64,000 nt of DNA from Brevibacterium oceani (GTDB taxonomy: Bacteria > Actinomycetota > Actinomycetes > Actinomycetales > Brevibacteriaceae): NCBI RefSeq assembly GCF_013623835.1, contig NZ_JABKDE010000006.1:1-64000 (forward strand), in the 5' to 3' direction. Each line of letters begins with the position of its first letter. Position 1 is the first letter of the stretch. Positions 60,407 through 64,000 of this stretch are shown one piece after another. Made by a program: the position numbers and the translations under genes. The notes below the pieces were generated by a model, which was not told where the DNA came from, did no database searches, and worked only from the letters and a program-made list of their open reading frames with translations.

Positions 60407-61314
60407 ACCGCACAGTCATTCTCACCTGCGCCGTCACGGGCGCCGGCGACACGACCGGCAAGAGCGAACACGTTCCGGTCACCCCTGAGCAGATCGCCGA
60501 TGATGCGATCGCCGCAGCCCGGGCCGGTGCCTCGGTCGTCCACATCCACGTCCGCGACATCGAGACCAAGCAGGGCTCGCGCGAGGTCGCGTACTACCGG
60601 GAGGTCGTCCGGCGCATCCGCGCCTCCGATGTCGACCCGGTCATCAACCTCACCGCCGGGATGGGCGGCGACCTCGTCGTCGACCCGCAGGATCCGCTGA
60701 CGACGATGCCGGGCACCGACCTCATCAACGCCCTCGACCGGCTCCCCCACGTCGAGGAGCTGCTGCCCGAGATCTGCACGATCGACTGCGGCTCCCTCAA
60801 CTTCGGTGAGGGCTCGAACATCTATGTCTCCACCCCCGACATGCTCCGCGAAGGATCAAAACGGATCCAGACCCTCGGGGTGCGTCCGGAGCTCGAGATC
60901 TTCGACACCGGCAACCTGTGGTTCGCCAACGTCCTCGTCGAGGAGGGACTCATCGACGCTCCGCCGCTCTACCAGCTGTGCATGGGCATCCCCTACGGCG
61001 CCCCCGCTGACCCCGGTCTGCTCGCAGCCATGGTCGATATGCTTCCGAGGGGCGCCCAGTTCACCTCCTTCGCCATCGGTGCCAACCAACTGCCGTGGGT
61101 CGCCAGGTCGGTGCTTGCCGGCGGGCACGCCCGCGTCGGACTCGAGGACAACCTCTACCTGTCCAAAGGGCTCAAGGCCACGAACGCCGACCTCACGGCC
61201 CGGGCCGTCGAGATCATCACGAGCCTCGGCGCATCCGTGGCCACACCTGATGAAGCGCGCGAAATCCTCGATCTGCGCGTGCAGACCCCCACGTTCACGG
61301 GAGCCGATCTGTGA
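60403..61314 (+). CDS. Beta-keto acid cleavage enzyme (dehydrocarnitine cleavage)
   Basis: The 303-residue BKACE (DUF849) protein has the zinc-binding HIHVRD in SVVHIHVRDIETKQGSREVA, the INLTAGMGGDL strand, EICTIDCGSLNFGEGSNIYV, LEIFDTGNLWFANVLVEEGL and LVGLEDN-like HARVGLEDNLYLSKGLKATN. With acetyl-CoA it would cleave 3-dehydrocarnitine to betainyl-CoA and acetoacetate. The GTGA overlap with the downstream gene couples the two. Confidence 0.88.
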   Translation: MNRTVILTCAVTGAGDTTGKSEHVPVTPEQIADDAIAAARAGASVVHIHVRDIETKQGSREVAYYREVVRRIRASDVDPVINLTAGMGGDLVVDPQDPLTTMPGTDLINALDRLPHVEELLPEICTIDCGSLNFGEGSNIYVSTPDMLREGSKRIQTLGVRPELEIFDTGNLWFANVLVEEGLIDAPPLYQLCMGIPYGAPADPGLLAAMVDMLPRGAQFTSFAIGANQLPWVARSVLAGGHARVGLEDNLYLSKGLKATNADLTARAVEIITSLGASVATPDEAREILDLRVQTPTFTGADL

Positions 61315-62858
61315 CCGAATCCACCCCAACCGACGTGCCCACCGCACCCCACGTGCCCGTTACCACCGGCTCCGCAGCCTTTCCGGACTTCGCCGCGGTC
61401 GCCACCGTCACCTGCGTCGGGGCCGGCACGATCGGCGGCGGATGGGCCGCGTACTTCCTCGCCCAGGGCTACCGGGTGAAGATCTGGGATCCGGCCCCCG
61501 ACGCTGCAGAGAAGTTCTCCCGACTGCTTGACGCTGCCTGGCCGGCGCTGGCCGAACTCGACATGGTCGCTGGTGCCGACCCCACCGCCTGGTCGATCCA
61601 CACCGACCTCGCCGAGGCGGTCGCGGGGACCGGCTTCGTCCAGGAGTCCGCACCGGAGGACCTGGCGCTCAAGCGCGGGCTGCTGGCCCAGATCGACGCC
61701 GCGTGCGATCCGAATGTCGTCATCGGCTCGTCCACCTCGGGCTACAGCATGACCGAGATGGCCACCGAGGCGGTCCACCCGGAGCGTCTCGTCGTTGGTC
61801 ACCCGTTCAACCCGCCCTACCTCATTCCCCTCGTCGAGGTCGTCGGCGGAGGGCAGAGTTCGACGACGGCCGTCGATTGGGCCGCCGGGTTCTATTCGCA
61901 CATCGGCAAGTCAGTCATCCGCATGGACCGGGAGGTTCCGGGCTTCATCGCCAACCGCCTCCAGGAGGCGCAGTGGCGCGAAGCGCTGCACATGGTCGAA
62001 CAGGGAGAGGCCACCGTCGAACAGATCGACCGCTCGATCACCGACGGTCCTGGCCTGCGCTGGCCCTTCCAGGGACCGATGCTCACCTTCCATCTTGCCG
62101 GAGGCGAAGGCGGGATGGCGCATATGCTCGACCATTTCGGCCCCTCGTTGAAGTCACCGTGGACACGGCTGACGGCGCCGGAGCTCAGTCAGCGGCTGCG
62201 CGACGACGTCGTGGCCGGATGCGATGTGGCAGCCGGTGCGCGGACCATTCCCGAACTCGTGGCGCAGCGCGACACCGGGATCATCGCACTGCGCCGGCTC
62301 ACCGCCCAACTCGCTGAGACCGGGAACACGGAGGACACTGAGGCCAGGGACACAAGAGCGGCCGACACGAGCGAGTCGGCGGACGCTCCACCGTCGTCGG
62401 CGTCGGATATGGGGAGGTCCGACAGCCTCGGTGACTACACCACCGAGGTGGTGCCCGAGTGGATCGACTATAACGGGCACATGTCCGAGGCCTTCTACGT
62501 CCTCGTCTTCGGATTCGCCACCGATCAGGTGATGGACCAGTTCGGCCTCGACACTGCGTACAGGGCGGCGACGCAGGCTTCCCTCTACACCGTCGAATCG
62601 CATATCCGCTATCTCGACGAGGTGGCACTCGGCTCCCGCCTCACCGTCACCCCACACCTCGTTGCCGCGGGTGAGAAGAAGCTGCACCTGGCGTATGAGA
62701 TGTCGGTGGGTGATCGGCTCGTCGCCACAGAGGAGATCATGGCTCTCCACGTCGACCAGGGTGCTGATCGGGTGGTTCCGTTCCCGACCGCCGTCGCCGA
62801 GAGCATCGAGGCGATCACACCATCCCGCCCCGACTGGGTGGGCCGCTCCATCGGCTGA
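61311..62858 (+). CDS. lcdH: L-carnitine dehydrogenase-betainyl-CoA thioesterase fusion
   Basis: Residues about 20-345 are a 3-hydroxyacyl-CoA-dehydrogenase-like L-carnitine dehydrogenase: NAD-binding VTCVGAGTIGGGWAAYFLAQ, GFVQESAPEDLALKRGLLAQ, SSTSGYSMTEMATEAVHPER, VVGHPFNPPYLIPLVEVVGG and VPGFIANRLQEAQWREALHM. A Ser/Asp-rich linker joins residues about 375-515, a hot-dog thioesterase (PEWIDYNGHMSEAFYVLVFG; VESHIRYLDEVALGSRLTVT). Such fusions oxidise carnitine to dehydrocarnitine and hydrolyse betainyl-CoA to glycine betaine. Confidence 0.9.
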   Translation: MTESTPTDVPTAPHVPVTTGSAAFPDFAAVATVTCVGAGTIGGGWAAYFLAQGYRVKIWDPAPDAAEKFSRLLDAAWPALAELDMVAGADPTAWSIHTDLAEAVAGTGFVQESAPEDLALKRGLLAQIDAACDPNVVIGSSTSGYSMTEMATEAVHPERLVVGHPFNPPYLIPLVEVVGGGQSSTTAVDWAAGFYSHIGKSVIRMDREVPGFIANRLQEAQWREALHMVEQGEATVEQIDRSITDGPGLRWPFQGPMLTFHLAGGEGGMAHMLDHFGPSLKSPWTRLTAPELSQRLRDDVVAGCDVAAGARTIPELVAQRDTGIIALRRLTAQLAETGNTEDTEARDTRAADTSESADAPPSSASDMGRSDSLGDYTTEVVPEWIDYNGHMSEAFYVLVFGFATDQVMDQFGLDTAYRAATQASLYTVESHIRYLDEVALGSRLTVTPHLVAAGEKKLHLAYEMSVGDRLVATEEIMALHVDQGADRVVPFPTAVAESIEAITPSRPDWVGRSIG

Positions 62859-63036
62859 CGTCTGAGTGCACCGGCGGCTACCTCCCCCTGCCAGACAGGA
62901 AAACTGTCGGTCAGAAGTCCGGTCGGTCAGGAATCGAGAAGTCGGTCGGAGCTCGTACCGCTATTCTGAATACGTTGCTCCGACCGACAGACCTGCGGGC
63001 GACCGCGGATCACCGCTCTCTTCCGAAGGATCACTC

Positions 63037-63588
63037 ATGTCTCCCACTGCTGCTCCGGCAAAGACGATCAGCTTCTCGGCGACCACCGAGGTACTCGGCG
63101 ATCGCCCGATTCTGCGCCTGCCGCAGGAGGCCAGCGATCAGCTGCCCTCTCGCGGACAGGTCGCCGTCAGCGGCCAGGTCGCGGGGGCCGACTTCACCAC
63201 GGTCCTCGAACCCGACGGACGGAAGGGCCACTGGATCAGCCTCGACGATACCCTGTGGTCCCACCTCGGCGAGGCCGAGGGCACAGCCGGCGACGTCACC
63301 GTCACCCCGAGCAAGGAATGGCCGGAGGTCACGGTCCCCGACGACCTCGCCTCCGCGCTCGAAGCGGCCGGCGACCTCGACGAGGTGTGGCAGAGCCTGA
63401 CCCCCATGGCCCGCTGGGAATGGGTGCGGTGGATCACGGCGACGAGAAGCGCAGACACGCGCGCCCGTCGCGTGGACGTCGCGATCTCGAAGTTGGAGAA
63501 CGGCAAGCGCCGTCCGTGCTGCTTCGATCTGTCCTCGTGCACGGACCCGGAGCTGTCGAAGAGCGGGAAACTCATCGGGCTCACCTGA
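63037..63588 (+). CDS. DUF1905-YdeI-type protein
   Basis: About 183 residues: an N-terminal DUF1905 barrel (ILRLPQEASDQLPSRGQVAV; HWISLDDTLWSHLGEAEGTA) and a C-terminal YdeI/OmpD-associated helical domain with LDEVWQSLTPMARWEWVRWI and SKLENGKRRPCCFDLSSCTD. YdeI-like proteins are linked to antimicrobial peptide resistance. GAAGGATCACTC precedes ATG 63037. Stands alone. Confidence 0.8.
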   Translation: MSPTAAPAKTISFSATTEVLGDRPILRLPQEASDQLPSRGQVAVSGQVAGADFTTVLEPDGRKGHWISLDDTLWSHLGEAEGTAGDVTVTPSKEWPEVTVPDDLASALEAAGDLDEVWQSLTPMARWEWVRWITATRSADTRARRVDVAISKLENGKRRPCCFDLSSCTDPELSKSGKLIGLT

Positions 63589-63610
63589 GCCGACAGACAT
63601 CCCCAGCCAG

Positions 63611-64000
63611 TCACTGCCCCGCAGGCGCTGCGATGCTCGCTCGTCGTGGATGTACCGTCAATGTGAGCCCGGCGCCGAGGATCGACACGAGAGTTGCTGC
63701 GAGGAACAGCAGCCAGAACCCTCCGACCAAGGCGACGAGACCTGCCCCCAGCAACGGTCCGATCAGCTGTCCGAGGTTGGCGGCGCTGTTGACGAGGCTG
63801 AGATCGCGGGCGTGGTCGTCCGGATCGAGCAGCAGATCCGTGGCCAGGGCCAGACTGACAGCCATATAGGCCCCGTACCCGGCACCCATCACGCCGGCCG
63901 CGACCGCCGTCGCGGTGAAGTTCGGGCTGATGAGGATGATCACCCCCGAGGCGGCCTGCACGAGAGCCGAGACCACCGTCCACATTCGCCTGTCGCCCGA
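63611..64000 (-). CDS. MFS transporter, C-terminal part (runs off the window)
   Basis: The last 125 or more residues of an MFS protein are visible with helices ALVQAASGVIILISPNFTAT, AVAAGVMGAGYGAYMAVSLA, LSLVNSAANLGQLIGPLLGA and LVGGFWLLFLAATLVSILGA. The frame is open to the window edge (SGDRRMWTVVS...), so the N-terminal helices lie beyond 64000. Substrate unknown. Confidence 0.8.
   Translation of the reverse strand, partial: SGDRRMWTVVSALVQAASGVIILISPNFTATAVAAGVMGAGYGAYMAVSLALATDLLLDPDDHARDLSLVNSAANLGQLIGPLLGAGLVALVGGFWLLFLAATLVSILGAGLTLTVHPRRASIAAPAGQ

Overview
The window is high-GC DNA with short intergenic gaps, ATGA/GTGA stop-start overlaps and GTG/TTG starts. This is typical of an Actinomycetota chromosome. 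The set of markers (homodimeric aceE beside a PucR-type fasR and fabD-fabH-acpP-fabF, DUF3052 and DUF3145 proteins, gluABCD, a carnitine dehydrogenase-thioesterase fusion) best fits Micrococcales, probably Brevibacterium or a close relative. That assignment is inferred from gene content, not from a search.

Layout. 1-6250 is an accessory island: the end of an IS3-like element, a decapitated MobF/TraA-type relaxase, a small unknown gene followed by a TrlF-like PHP+ATPase gene (candidate defence pair), a small membrane protein often seen on mobile elements, and a stray recombinase-type HTH protein. 6300-9530 is a patch of regulators and cupins with visible decay (truncated DUF1801 gene, methionine gamma-lyase-like gene with an amber codon). 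9540-11750 holds a TipA-like MerR regulator with a clear spacer operator, a HIT protein and the DUF3052-peroxiredoxin pair. 12000-19800 is central metabolism: pyruvate dehydrogenase E1, then FasR and the FAS-II operon, with a shared palindrome upstream of fasR and fabD. 20100-28900 is mixed: DUF3145, tRNA-Met, a degenerate EAL-DICT protein, a broken MFS gene, an LLM oxidoreductase, tRNA-Asn, a transporter coupled to a glycosyltransferase that seems to start at CTG, and a GNAT-gluQ pair.

29000-32300 is a glutamate-type ABC uptake operon (gluABCD). 32470-34160 is an acyl-CoA synthetase. 34200-43380 is a complete molybdenum cofactor and molybdate-uptake locus: moeA-moaC-moaE-HTH/TOBE regulator-modA-modBC fusion on the minus strand, divergent moaA-moaD, then moeB-rhodanese and a second moeA. 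43460-50320 carries a CPBP-like membrane protein, a POT peptide transporter, an MFS exporter, small membrane proteins, an alpha/beta hydrolase and a tandem USP. 50325-51170 is a gene-poor, AT-richer gap. 51500-53800 has tRNA-Ala and an Ogt/Ada-AlkA DNA alkylation repair pair. 53830-57960 has an ACR3-like carrier, YggS, and a MocR regulator divergent from YczE. 57960-62860 holds a PLP decarboxylase divergent from an XRE-TetR regulator that heads a carnitine degradation operon (BKACE, then carnitine dehydrogenase-thioesterase). The window ends in a YdeI-like protein and a partial MFS transporter.

No rRNA, CRISPR array or complete prophage was seen. The most notable candidates for new biology are the TrlF-like ATPase with its partner, the FasR operator pair, the apparent CTG start, the amber-interrupted lyase, the XRE-TetR carnitine switch, and several unusually long perfect hairpins between genes.
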